From positions 204,382 through 268,381 of the forward strand of contig WUUP01000007.1 in NCBI GenBank assembly GCA_009833045.1: a stretch of 64,000 nucleotides of DNA, given 5' to 3'. The notes below the pieces were generated by a model. The model ran no database searches. It had not been told where the DNA came from and worked only from the letters and a program-made list of their open reading frames with translations. Position numbers and translations under genes: made by a program. This document shows positions 29,135-37,975 of this stretch, one piece after another (position 1 is the first letter of the stretch; the number at the start of each line of letters is the position of its first letter). Source of the DNA: Saprospirales bacterium GYS_P2D (GTDB taxonomy: Bacteria > Bacteroidota > Bacteroidia > Chitinophagales > Saprospiraceae).

Positions 29135-30025
29135 TCAGTGACTCACTTCTAATGAATAGTACTTGACCTCTCCATAAGAGTCAGGGTCTGTAGACTGCAG
29201 ATAGTTGCCGGCCTTGAAGTAGTTTTCGAATACTCCCCATCTCTCCACATGTTCATCATCAAATCTGAGCTCTTCATCACCCATCTTGACTGTCAGATGG
29301 TCTGCCGCAGCTATCACCTCTATAGTGAATCGATCAAAACCAACCTCCTGATCAAAATAATGAGCTTCATCCTTCCAAGCACTCGTCTTAAGTTCCTCCA
29401 CTTCGTCTGTGTCGAGGTCTTTCAGTACTTTTCTTCTTACGTCGACCTTGCCGTCATCCCAATATATCTTGAGGACAGGAGGAGCATTATTATCATCTTC
29501 TCCGATGAGGTCTCGCTGAGCATCAGTCAGTCTTCCATGGATCTGCATGACTATGATCCTATCGAGCTTTCCCTCTTCCCCACTCACACGACTCACTCTG
29601 AGCGTACCCTTCATACGACCACCCTGAGCAAATGTCCAGTTTACTTTATTAGAGCCTGGCTCCATCTGCTCCCGGAGCTCAGTACGTGAGTACTTCGAGT
29701 TAGCGGTGGTACTTCCTGGAGCTGTATAAAACACCAGACTACTATCTGTCTGATCATCATACATGTATGGCTGTAGGGCCTCTATAGACGCATAGTCTAA
29801 TATCTCTGGAGGCTCCACCTCTGATGGACTGCCTACAGGCAGCGTGACCTTCCAGTGATTGAGATCTATATCGTGTAGCACGACTGGCTCATCAGGCTCC
29901 TCTACAGGTGCCGGCTCTACTGGCTCCATATCTACCCCACCAGGTATCACACTCGGGGAGCTGCAGGACATCACTATCCCTACAGCTACTATCCCGATCA
30001 TCACATATCTGAAAAATTGCATCAT
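29135..30025 (-). CDS. PL7 alginate lyase lipoprotein
   Basis: This 296-residue protein has a lipobox (GIVMSC) and a Pro/Glu linker before an alginate_lyase2 jelly-roll domain. All three PL7 signature blocks are present: SRTELRE, VMQIHG and YFKAGNYLQ, which carry the catalytic Arg, Gln/His and Tyr. PL7 enzymes cleave alginate endolytically. It is the last gene of the susC2 operon and is followed by a terminator. The stop codon is TGA. Confidence 0.94.
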   Translation of the reverse strand: MMQFFRYVMIGIVAVGIVMSCSSPSVIPGGVDMEPVEPAPVEEPDEPVVLHDIDLNHWKVTLPVGSPSEVEPPEILDYASIEALQPYMYDDQTDSSLVFYTAPGSTTANSKYSRTELREQMEPGSNKVNWTFAQGGRMKGTLRVSRVSGEEGKLDRIIVMQIHGRLTDAQRDLIGEDDNNAPPVLKIYWDDGKVDVRRKVLKDLDTDEVEELKTSAWKDEAHYFDQEVGFDRFTIEVIAAADHLTVKMGDEELRFDDEHVERWGVFENYFKAGNYLQSTDPDSYGEVKYYSLEVSH

Positions 30026-30067
30026 TGATTAAAGTTCATATTTTCTCATAGGAGCTCGCCTACTCTA

Positions 30068-31009
30068 TTATTCTACTGGATATACTTTTACATTGTCCAC
30101 GTAGGCATCTACATCTGTCACCCCATAGATGAGGATCGCTATCTCACCCGACTCATTCGCTGTAAATTTTTCCTTTACTAATGTGAAATTCCCTTTGCCA
30201 AGATCTTCTGCCCCGACATGCTGGACTAAGACGGGCACTGATGCCTCTCCGCCTCCGACCACAGTAGCTCCGTCATCATAGTGACCACCGATGATCGACC
30301 CTACGATACGATTGCCCACACCGGGAGCTTGAGTACCGTCATTTTTGATCGCATATTCATACTCAAACCAATAGTCCGTCTCTGCTGATACTACGATCGC
30401 CTGATAAGCATATCTCGAGCTCGAGCTGGCATAGTCTTCTGCAGAAGTAGACTTTGTCCATTTAGCTCCTGGTGTCTTAGACGATCCACTATCGGAGCCA
30501 TCATAGGCCAGAGCAGATCCGTCACTGCTCGAGTTAAATGGACTCGTAGTACCTCCTGAAAAGGAGCTAAACTTCCAATTGTCCTGCCCTCCTTCAAAAT
30601 CACCATTGAGTATAGTCGGTACGATCGCATCTGGCTCCTCTGGCTCGATGACTGTCACCTGCTGAGTGACTTCATCGAATACTCCATTAGCATCATTGAC
30701 CGTCAGCGTCACTGTATAGGCTCCCTCTCCATCTACGTAGGTGTACTGAGGATTAATATCCGTGGAGCTATCTCCCGTACCAAAGTCCCACAGATACTCA
30801 GTAGCACTGTTAGACTCATTAGTAAAGGTCACGACTCTGAAGTCCTCTGGATCTGTCTGCGATGTGCTGAATCCTGCAGTAGGCGGAGTCGCATCGGCTA
30901 TAGAGCCCGCTTCAGGCAGTTCAAATTCGAAGTCACAAGAAACGAATCCCAAACTGAGCAAGAAAAAGAACATAAGGCCCGCAGGACTTTTATATGTTTT
31001 AGATTTCAT
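30068..31009 (-). CDS. PKD-domain lipoprotein, likely surface glycan-binding
   Basis: This 313-residue lipoprotein (signal ending FVSCDF) has a PKD domain at about residues 40-120 (TFTNESNSATEYLWDFGTGD, YTVTLTVND). A carbohydrate-binding-like beta domain follows (ILNGDFEGGQDNWKFSSF ... AYVDNVKVYPVE). It sits between susD2 and PL7, the usual place of SusE/SusF-like binding proteins. Alginate binding is inferred from this position. Confidence 0.85.
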   Translation of the reverse strand: MKSKTYKSPAGLMFFFLLSLGFVSCDFEFELPEAGSIADATPPTAGFSTSQTDPEDFRVVTFTNESNSATEYLWDFGTGDSSTDINPQYTYVDGEGAYTVTLTVNDANGVFDEVTQQVTVIEPEEPDAIVPTILNGDFEGGQDNWKFSSFSGGTTSPFNSSSDGSALAYDGSDSGSSKTPGAKWTKSTSAEDYASSSSRYAYQAIVVSAETDYWFEYEYAIKNDGTQAPGVGNRIVGSIIGGHYDDGATVVGGGEASVPVLVQHVGAEDLGKGNFTLVKEKFTANESGEIAILIYGVTDVDAYVDNVKVYPVE

Positions 31010-31048
31010 GATTTTCTATTTGATAGTTATTGATAAAAATACATGGAC

Positions 31049-32464
31049 TTAGTAGCCCGGGTTTTGAGACAACATCCCATCACTCAGGCCTATCTCACGC
31101 TGTGGTATCGGTAGTAGCAGATCAGTCCCGCTAAATCCATATCCATTAGCTTGTGAGAAAGTCGTCAGTACATCGATGGCTGCACCCATTCGGATGAGAT
31201 CAAAGAGTCTGTGATTTTCGAATGCCAGCTCTACTCGACGCTCATCGAGGAGCATCTGCTTTGTCACTTCAAATATCTGATCCGTAATACCAGCACGCTG
31301 GCGCACCTGCTGAAATGATGCTATCGCTGCAGCATCTGTAGTATTGGGCCCACCAGCCATGATCGCTTCTGTATGCATGAGGAGCACATCGGCATAGCGG
31401 AGCACGATCCAGTCATTACCTGCCAGGGTGGGATCGCTCGATACCGCCGGGATACCCAGTGCATCATCGCCATTAGGGAGATACTTGACTACTTGGCGCT
31501 GCTCTACTTGGATAGGATCGATCCGGTATGAGTACTGTGCTCTATTGCCACCCATAGCATCGAGAGCCGCTACTGCATCTGCCGTCACATAGTTGACTCC
31601 AGCGGTACGCCCGACCGCATTGAGCCATTCTGCAGAGAAGTTTTGACTATCATTAGTGTCATCTGAGACGAACCCTATAGAGAATATCACTTCACTGTTT
31701 CCTTCATTGTAAAATACATCTCTGAAATCTGACTCTAAGGAGTATCCAGCTCCCATCACTGACTCACAGAGTGATCGAGCCTCTGCATAGTTGCCCGAAG
31801 TGAGGTAGACCTTTGCTAAGAGTGCTTCGGCAGCTGCCTTTGATGCTCTACTTCTTGAGCCGTTTTCAAGATTAGCTACAGCCGTAGAAAGATCACTGAT
31901 GATGAGGTCATAGATCTGATCTGTACTCACTCTCGTGAACTGTACATCTGTCTCCAGCGGATCGATCAATCGATCTACTAATGGCACATCCCCAAAAAGT
32001 CTGACTAACTGGAAATATGCATACGCTCTGACAAATCTCGCCTCTCCCTCAAACTGATCTCTCTTGACATCTGCTACATCAAGATTAGCGATGACCGTAT
32101 TGGCCCTAAATATCACATCGTACATACTGCGATAGTAGTCTGTCACGATACCATTAGTCGACTCGATGGTATAGCTCTCAAATTGTGCCGCCTCCCCTTC
32201 ACTATTCTTGGTTCGTGTATTGTCACTACGCATCTCGGTGAGATAAAACTCGACCTGTACTGAGTGATTATCATTAGTGCTCGTGGAGTTGACTCCCTGT
32301 AGACCGTCATACATATTGATGACGCCTGTCTCGAGCTGGGATTCATTCTCATAGTATCCAGTAGCACTGATACTGGCTGTAGGAGCAGGATTGAGAAAAT
32401 CCTCGCTGCAGCTGGTCAAGACCATCGCCAGCGCCGCTATTAGGATGATATATGTTTGTTTCAT
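31049..32464 (-). CDS. susD: SusD-like glycan-binding lipoprotein (susD2)
   Basis: This 471-residue SusD/RagB protein has the lipobox MVLTSC and conserved C-terminal blocks: DWIVLRYADVLLMHTEAI, QVRQRAGI, and RRVELAFENHRLFDLIRMG. I chose ATG 32464 (MKQTYIILIAALAM) over an in-frame ATG 24 nt upstream because it gives the better signal peptide. It pairs with susC2. Confidence 0.93.
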   Translation of the reverse strand: MKQTYIILIAALAMVLTSCSEDFLNPAPTASISATGYYENESQLETGVINMYDGLQGVNSTSTNDNHSVQVEFYLTEMRSDNTRTKNSEGEAAQFESYTIESTNGIVTDYYRSMYDVIFRANTVIANLDVADVKRDQFEGEARFVRAYAYFQLVRLFGDVPLVDRLIDPLETDVQFTRVSTDQIYDLIISDLSTAVANLENGSRSRASKAAAEALLAKVYLTSGNYAEARSLCESVMGAGYSLESDFRDVFYNEGNSEVIFSIGFVSDDTNDSQNFSAEWLNAVGRTAGVNYVTADAVAALDAMGGNRAQYSYRIDPIQVEQRQVVKYLPNGDDALGIPAVSSDPTLAGNDWIVLRYADVLLMHTEAIMAGGPNTTDAAAIASFQQVRQRAGITDQIFEVTKQMLLDERRVELAFENHRLFDLIRMGAAIDVLTTFSQANGYGFSGTDLLLPIPQREIGLSDGMLSQNPGY

Positions 32465-32503
32465 TTTTTCTTTTTTAAAAATCTTCATGATCCGATGCGC
32501 TGA

Positions 32504-35500
32504 TTAAAATTCAAGACTGAGCCCTACAGTCACCGTCTGCTGTATCGGTGATCCTGCCAGCTGATATCCATAGGTAGTCGGGCTCGTCGTATTGATCGAC
32601 TCTGGATTGAATCCAGTGTAGTCATCCGCTGTCGAATACCACAGATTTTGGCCAGCTACATAGATCCTCGCACTTGATATCGCATTAGTACGATCGAGTA
32701 GCCCTCTGCTAAATCGGTATCCTAATGTGATATTTCTCAATGAGACATAAGATGCATCCTGTACGATATCATCCGTAAAAATCTTTTGCTTGATAAACTC
32801 TTGATCCGGTGTAATGGCAGGATTGAAGTCCTGACGACTATTGAAATGATTGAAGAGATATTGATCTCCCATATTTCGCACCTCAGCACCATGCGTACCT
32901 TGGAATAATATACTCAGGTCAAATCCTTTGTAGCTTACATTATTGCCAAATGACCATACTAAGTCCGGATATGGATTGCCCAGTATCGTCTTATCATCAT
33001 CATCTATGAGTCCATCACCATTGAGATCTTTGACATATACATCTTGCGCCTCAGCGCCCACAGGATGGTATGGATTATTGAGATACTCGAGTGGGATATC
33101 TCTATCCACTACCCAGCCATAAAATGACGATATCGGGTGTCCCTCGAGATTGATCCATTCGGCTGCACGCTTACTATCTACATTTTGGATCTGACCATTA
33201 GAAGCCGCAAAATCCAAAAGTGTATTCTCATTACGTGAAGCAATGATGCTCGATGTCCATCTGAAGTCTCCTGAAGAAATATTATTAGTACGCAGCTCTA
33301 TCTCAAATCCCTTATTTTCGACCTTACCCAGATTGACCAATGCATCACCAAATCCAGTAGTATAGGATACTGGGTTTTCTAATAAGAGCTGATCACTCGT
33401 ACGATTATAATAATCAACAGAACCAGATAAGAAACCATCAAACAATGAGAAATCAATACCTGGATTAATCTCTCTCGAGCTCTCCCAGCCGAGGTCACGG
33501 TTAGCAATATTGAGAGCAGCGATACCAGAAGCAATAGATCCGTCTATCACCGCAGTCGATGGTCCCAAAAGGGCAAGTGAAGGATAGTATGAATCCACTG
33601 AATTATTCCCCGTAAGTCCGTAGCTCGCTCTCAGCTTTAGGAAGTCTATGATACCATTGTCCGCCATGAAGTCCTCCTCACTGAGCACCCATCCTACTGA
33701 TACTGCAGGGAATACTCCGTACTTAGAGTCTGGGCCAAATCTCGAACTACCATCTCTCCTAAAGCTCACCGAGGCTAAATACTTATAGTCATAAGCGTAG
33801 CCTACCCTACCAAATATCGAGGCAAAACGATCTTGGTATTCATCAGAGCTGGCATTAGCTATGGTCGTACCACCAGAGATCGTCTTAATCAGATCATTCT
33901 CATAGCCAGTCGCTGTGATCGCATCCTCCTTATAGTCCCAGCGCTCCGCTGACATACCCAGTACAGCATTGAGCTCATGAGCGCCAAACTCCCGATCATA
34001 GGTGAAGTAATTTTCACTGACCAGGTGAATACCGTTAAAATTGGACACATCAAGCTGTGCATTTGAGGCGCCATTTCTATGGGCCAATACTCCTTGCCAT
34101 CTGGATCGATCTGTATCCTGATAATCTCCTGATAGTGAAGTCTTGAATTTTAGCCCATCTGCTATCTTAAACTGTAGATAGGTACTACCGAATGTCTTAA
34201 ACTTATACTCAAATCGCTCACGCTCAATCACTTTAGCCGCTGGATTAGTATTAGAAGTATTACTGATATCGACCTCTGATCCATTTAGGTCATAATTATC
34301 AAAATGACGCTGTAGCGCATAGTCTCCCACCTGCACGTCTGGATAGACATTGCGATCTACAAACTGGATCGTATGATCATCATGATAGACTGGTAGCCAT
34401 AGAGTCTGTCTCAATATATCATGAGTAGAGCCATCAAAGCGGCGACGATTAGTATATGAAGGCGCTATACTCGCTCCGAACGAGAGACGATCTGAGATCT
34501 TCGTTTTTATCTTAAAGTTGAAGTTATACCGCTTAAAATCGTCTGTCAGGAGTACTCCTTCATCATGCAGGTAACCGAAAGTCGCACTAAAATTAGTCGT
34601 CTGATTGCCCCCTCTGGCGCTAAAGGAGTGACTATTGATCGTACCTCCATCAAATATCACATCCTGCCAATCTCTGTCGATACCGATCATCTGCTTATAC
34701 TGAGTCTGCGCAGAGATCTCCCCAGTAGCGGCCATCTCCGCTGCCGCCGTCTCCGCTATGCTGAAGTGGTAGGCATCACTTTGGAGTGCATCCTTAGTAC
34801 CCGTATATCCATTGTAGGTGAATTTTGTTTTACCCTCAGCACCATCTTTAGTAGTAATGAGGATGACACCATTGCCCCCTCTCGAGCCATAAATAGCAGA
34901 GGATGCGGCATCTTTCAATATCTCAAATGAAGCCACATCATTCATATCGAGTGATCCGAGGAAGTCATTGTCCACAATCAAGCCATCCACGACGATGAGC
35001 GGGGCCGAACTCGCAGAGACTGACCCCGTACCCCTGATACGTATCGTAGGAGCAGAGCCCGCTTCGCCCTCCGTAGCGGCGATATTGACACCTGACACCT
35101 GACCTACTAAAGCGTCATCCACCCGTGAGACAGGGATCTTGTCGAGATCCTTATTATCCACTTTTGAGATAGCACCTGTGAGGTGAGACTTCTTAGACGT
35201 ACCGTAGCCGATCACGACTACCTCATCGAGTACCTGACTGCTCGTCGCCATCGTGACGTTGATCGTAGGACTATTGCCCACTGTGATACGCTGCTCATCA
35301 TAGCCGATGAATGAGAATACTAATACATCTCCAGCCTCAGCTGCTATCTCATAGCGACCGTCCAAGTCTGATATCGTACCGATTGTAGATTTTTCTTTAG
35401 TGATATTCACTCCGAATAGCAGCTCTCCATCTGCTGCTGTGACAGATCCTGTCACAGTCTGTGCTATCATAGTAGCACTGCCTATCATCAATAAGAAAAA

Positions 35501-35578
35501 TAGAGAGAATAGCTCCCGATGAGGCAATAGAACCTTGGCATGAACCAAGGGCTCATGTAGATAGTTATTATATTTCAT
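32504..35578 (-). CDS. susC: SusC-like TonB-dependent outer membrane transporter (susC2)
   Basis: This 1,024-residue protein has a signal region and a carboxypeptidase-regulatory-like domain (GSVTAADGELLFGVNI). The plug has DEVVVIGYGTSKKSHLTGA and YGSRGGNGVILITTKDG, and the barrel ends VTVGLSLEF. It is related to susC1 but clearly diverged, so the locus has two import systems, perhaps for different chain lengths or M/G composition. The leader matches that of susC1. No GntR palindrome is visible between gntR and this gene, so it may rely on read-through from the gntR promoter or on its own promoter. Confidence 0.93.
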   Translation of the reverse strand: MKYNNYLHEPLVHAKVLLPHRELFSLFFLLMIGSATMIAQTVTGSVTAADGELLFGVNITKEKSTIGTISDLDGRYEIAAEAGDVLVFSFIGYDEQRITVGNSPTINVTMATSSQVLDEVVVIGYGTSKKSHLTGAISKVDNKDLDKIPVSRVDDALVGQVSGVNIAATEGEAGSAPTIRIRGTGSVSASSAPLIVVDGLIVDNDFLGSLDMNDVASFEILKDAASSAIYGSRGGNGVILITTKDGAEGKTKFTYNGYTGTKDALQSDAYHFSIAETAAAEMAATGEISAQTQYKQMIGIDRDWQDVIFDGGTINSHSFSARGGNQTTNFSATFGYLHDEGVLLTDDFKRYNFNFKIKTKISDRLSFGASIAPSYTNRRRFDGSTHDILRQTLWLPVYHDDHTIQFVDRNVYPDVQVGDYALQRHFDNYDLNGSEVDISNTSNTNPAAKVIERERFEYKFKTFGSTYLQFKIADGLKFKTSLSGDYQDTDRSRWQGVLAHRNGASNAQLDVSNFNGIHLVSENYFTYDREFGAHELNAVLGMSAERWDYKEDAITATGYENDLIKTISGGTTIANASSDEYQDRFASIFGRVGYAYDYKYLASVSFRRDGSSRFGPDSKYGVFPAVSVGWVLSEEDFMADNGIIDFLKLRASYGLTGNNSVDSYYPSLALLGPSTAVIDGSIASGIAALNIANRDLGWESSREINPGIDFSLFDGFLSGSVDYYNRTSDQLLLENPVSYTTGFGDALVNLGKVENKGFEIELRTNNISSGDFRWTSSIIASRNENTLLDFAASNGQIQNVDSKRAAEWINLEGHPISSFYGWVVDRDIPLEYLNNPYHPVGAEAQDVYVKDLNGDGLIDDDDKTILGNPYPDLVWSFGNNVSYKGFDLSILFQGTHGAEVRNMGDQYLFNHFNSRQDFNPAITPDQEFIKQKIFTDDIVQDASYVSLRNITLGYRFSRGLLDRTNAISSARIYVAGQNLWYSTADDYTGFNPESINTTSPTTYGYQLAGSPIQQTVTVGLSLEF

Positions 35579-35664
35579 ACTTTACCTTATATTTAAGGTG
35601 ATTTAAAAAAAGGACTTTTAAGATCTTCTAAGACAGACTTGTAGATGTTGGCGCACTCAGATTT
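35579..35664 (-). promoter_or_regulatory. Conserved susC leader with RBS hairpin (copy 2)
   Basis: This is the second copy of the leader described for susC1, with the hairpin at 35584-35599 and the identical 20-nt block at 35645-35664. The block is the same 86 nt from the start codon as in susC1. Confidence 0.65.
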
Positions 35665-35694
35665 GTCGACTTAGATGTCTTTTTCGAAAATTTT

Positions 35695-35723
35695 AAAGGA
35701 GGTGATTTTTCATCTCCTTTTTT
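35695..35723. terminator. Hairpin between gntR and susC2
   Basis: An 11-bp stem with one G-T type mismatch (35695-35705 with 35710-35720) and a T-run on the plus strand. The minus strand, which carries both neighbouring genes, has no clear T-run, so it may only slow or partly stop transcription. Confidence 0.5.
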
Positions 35724-35760
35724 AGTTTGGTAATGCTTCTTTGTTTTTTAGTTGATCATA

Positions 35761-36468
35761 TTATTCGGATTTCATTGATTTACTGAATTCTAATACATCC
35801 CTGAGATGTAGCTCCATCGCCATCGCCGCCTTGACAGGGTCTTGGTTGACGATATGGTCGAGTATAGCTTGATGCTCTTTGAGCGACTTATTTACATTGG
35901 AGTCATTACAGACTTTGTACTTATTAAAATTGACCACGATATCAGGTGTGATGATCATCATGAGCGATTTCAGCACATTATTTTTGCCGACCTCTGCTAT
36001 CTTGATATGAAACAATAGATCCTCCTCCACGGCAGGCTCACCACGCTTAGTCTTGTCCTCATAGGCTCGGAGTGCATTAGTCAGGTGTACTATATCATCA
36101 TCGGTACGACGCTGAGCGGCCAAAGATGCCGTCTGCTTCTCCAAGAGAATCCGTGTCTCGACTAATGATCTAAAGTCGTGCTCCTCGATCTGCAGCACAT
36201 CTGTGATCAGGCCCTCGAGAGCTACGATACCTATCCCCGATACGACAGAGCCACTCTGCGGGTGGGTCTTGAGGATACCATAAAACTCTAATTTTTTGAT
36301 CGCATCTCGGACTTGAGATCGACCTACTCCAAATTTCTCCGCCAGTCTCCGCTCTGGAGGTAGCTTGTCACCAGGCTTGAGCTCACCAGAGGATATCAGA
36401 CTCCTGATCTGCCTGATGATCATATCACTGGGGCTCTCCACTTTCACTTCTGAGAACTTATCAATCAT
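35761..36468 (-). CDS. GntR-family (FadR subgroup) transcriptional regulator
   Basis: This 235-residue regulator has an N-terminal winged HTH (MIIRQIRSLISSGELKPGD, PPERRLAEKFGVGRSQVRDA) and a C-terminal FCD ligand domain (helical, with RTDDD, FHIKIAEVG and HQAILDHI segments carrying likely metal-binding residues). I chose ATG 36468. A longer frame to 36543 would translate through the operator. Ligands of relatives are uronates or KDG-type metabolites. Palindromes 10-36 nt before the start indicate autoregulation, and the same sites precede susC1. Confidence 0.92.
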   Translation of the reverse strand: MIDKFSEVKVESPSDMIIRQIRSLISSGELKPGDKLPPERRLAEKFGVGRSQVRDAIKKLEFYGILKTHPQSGSVVSGIGIVALEGLITDVLQIEEHDFRSLVETRILLEKQTASLAAQRRTDDDIVHLTNALRAYEDKTKRGEPAVEEDLLFHIKIAEVGKNNVLKSLMMIITPDIVVNFNKYKVCNDSNVNKSLKEHQAILDHIVNQDPVKAAMAMELHLRDVLEFSKSMKSE

Positions 36469-36477
36469 AGTTCTGTT

Positions 36478-36509
36478 TTGGTTAACCAATAATTGGTCGA
36501 CCAAATATA
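36478..36509 (-). promoter_or_regulatory. GntR autoregulatory operator and -7 box
   Basis: TTGGTTAACCAA (36478-36489) and TTGGTCGACCAA (36493-36504) have the same 3-bp spacer as before susC1. The -7 box TATATTTG (minus strand, 36509-36502) overlaps the second palindrome. Confidence 0.8.
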
Positions 36510-36568
36510 CCAACGTTTTTTGTTTACACAACCAATTCAGCAAACTTTTATTGGTAGCGTGATGATTT

Positions 36569-36882
36569 TAATCAGAATTTAATTGGGAGTACGGGATACT
36601 ACGCAGAGGTGTTCCTTATTTCTTCATCTATTGAGATAGAGGTGTAGTTTTTTGTTAAATGATTCTGGAGCCTTTCGACTATTTGGAGGAGCATTTTTGC
36701 TATTCGCTTTGTTTGCGAGGAGTATATTTACCTATGGGAAGCGGAAGTGGGTGTGATGATATGGAGGAACATCTAAAAACAAGAAACGCATCCCGAAGGA
36801 TGCGTCGGCCCAAGGATACTATCCCTAGGGATGTTCTTTGTATATACAAATATGCAAATGTTAATCGACATAATAAAGTTCA
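36569..36882. other. Intergenic stretch with two short palindromic hairpins
   Basis: No convincing gene is seen; an 81-codon plus-strand frame has no recognisable features. It holds a perfect 8-bp hairpin ACGCATCC-CGAA-GGATGCGT (36786-36805) and a 12-bp palindrome ATCCCTAGGGAT (36821-36832), which could be REP-like or terminator elements. Confidence 0.5.
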
Positions 36883-37497
36883 ATGTCAAATAAAGAAAGA
36901 ATGAGCGTTTATATTGATGGATTCAATCTATACTTTGGGTTGAGATCTAAATATCCCAAGCTAAAATGGCTGGATGTACATCGTTTAGCTCTCAATCTAC
37001 TTAAGCCAGATCAAGTTCTTTCTACTTGTAATTATTTCACAGCGAGGGTCAGAAAGAATCCAAACAAGCAAAGAAGACAAACTACATATTTGGATGCGAT
37101 AGCGACTACCCAGACAAGCCTCATATATGGTAAGTACTATTCTAAACCTGTGAAATGTAAGAGGTGTAGCAATACTTGGCCAGGCAATGAAGAAAAAATG
37201 ACAGATGTCAATATTGCCGTGAAAATGCTAACAGATGCTCTGCAAGATACTTTTGATACTGCGATGGTGATCTCAGGTGATAGTGATCTGACTCCGCCTA
37301 TCAGAGCTATCAAAGAGTTTTACCCAAGTAAAAGAGTGATCGTTGCATTTCCTCCTGATCGTAGTTCAATTGAGCTTAAAAAGATCGCAGATGTTTCATT
37401 TACAATTGGAAGAGCTAAGCTGTCCTCTTCACAATTGCCTCAGGACGTGATAACATCCAATGGATATAAATTGACCAAGCCAATTGAGTGGGGTTAA
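36883..37497 (+). CDS. NYN-domain (LabA/DUF88-like) putative ribonuclease
   Basis: This 204-residue protein has the NYN/PIN-like fold signature: an N-terminal VYIDGFNLYFGL with a catalytic-type Asp, EKMTDVNIAVKMLTDAL and VISGDSDLTPPIRAI with further acidic residues. A CKRCSNTW segment may bind zinc. NYN proteins are predicted metal-dependent RNases, and substrates are usually unknown. Translation may begin at 36883 or at ATG 36901. It stands alone just left of the mobile element. Confidence 0.87.
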   Translation: MSNKERMSVYIDGFNLYFGLRSKYPKLKWLDVHRLALNLLKPDQVLSTCNYFTARVRKNPNKQRRQTTYLDAIATTQTSLIYGKYYSKPVKCKRCSNTWPGNEEKMTDVNIAVKMLTDALQDTFDTAMVISGDSDLTPPIRAIKEFYPSKRVIVAFPPDRSSIELKKIADVSFTIGRAKLSSSQLPQDVITSNGYKLTKPIEWG

Positions 37498-37772
37498 TAC
37501 TCATCAACTCCACTATCTACCCTTATTTTACCCACCTTTCCGTATTTTGAGCAGCCGATGATAGGCTTAATACCTATCATGATGAATGAGACGTATTACT
37601 CACTATTACTCAACCTTAAGTAAAAATAATCAATGCCACTCAGCTGGAATGGAATCAAATCTCGAGCTCTCGCTTTCTCCAAAGAATGGCAGGGATATTC
37701 TCAGTTCTCCACTCCCCTACTCGCTGCAGATAGCCAGAAGAAGAAAAAAGGGAAGTAAATAATCCGTGAAAC

Positions 37773-37812
37773 AAAAAGAGCTCTTTGCCGATGACGACAA
37801 AGAGCTCTTTTT
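37773..37812 (-). terminator. Terminator belonging to the tRNA-Pro locus
   Basis: A perfect 15-bp stem (37773-37787 with 37798-37812) lies 8 nt beyond the 3' end of the tRNA-Pro fragment. T-runs exist on both strands, so it could act in both directions. It appears to be the original terminator of the tRNA gene. The remaining gap 37498-37772 shows only a short perfect hairpin at 37558-37580. Confidence 0.8.
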
Positions 37813-37820
37813 CATTTTAG

Positions 37821-37863
37821 TCGGGGCGGCAGGATTCGAACCTGCGACCCCCTGGTCCCAAAT
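37821..37863 (-). tRNA. 3' fragment of tRNA-Pro(UGG), left attachment site of the element
   Basis: The minus strand reads from the anticodon loop TTTGGGA through the variable region and T-arm (GGTTCGAATCC) to the acceptor end CCGCCCCGA. The 5' half of a tRNA is absent: upstream sequence no longer pairs in the anticodon stem. The integrase gene begins about 110 nt away. This is what remains on one side when an element integrates into a tRNA 3' end. The intact tRNA-Pro should lie at the other end, beyond this window. Confidence 0.85.
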
Positions 37864-37975
37864 TAGGTGATTACGATATAATATGTAGCAATATGGGCTT
37901 AATTGAAGGATATTTTGCAATTTATCACCCTATTAGGGCATATTATTACACATCTGATTACAAAATGTTTTACCT

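Noticed and set aside
36659-36904. 81-codon plus-strand frame before the NYN gene
   Set aside because: It runs through hairpins, has no protein-like features and overlaps the NYN start.
37717-37920. 67-codon minus-strand frame with text GVAGSNPAAPTK
   Set aside because: This is translation through the tRNA-Pro fragment and its terminator, a common artefact.
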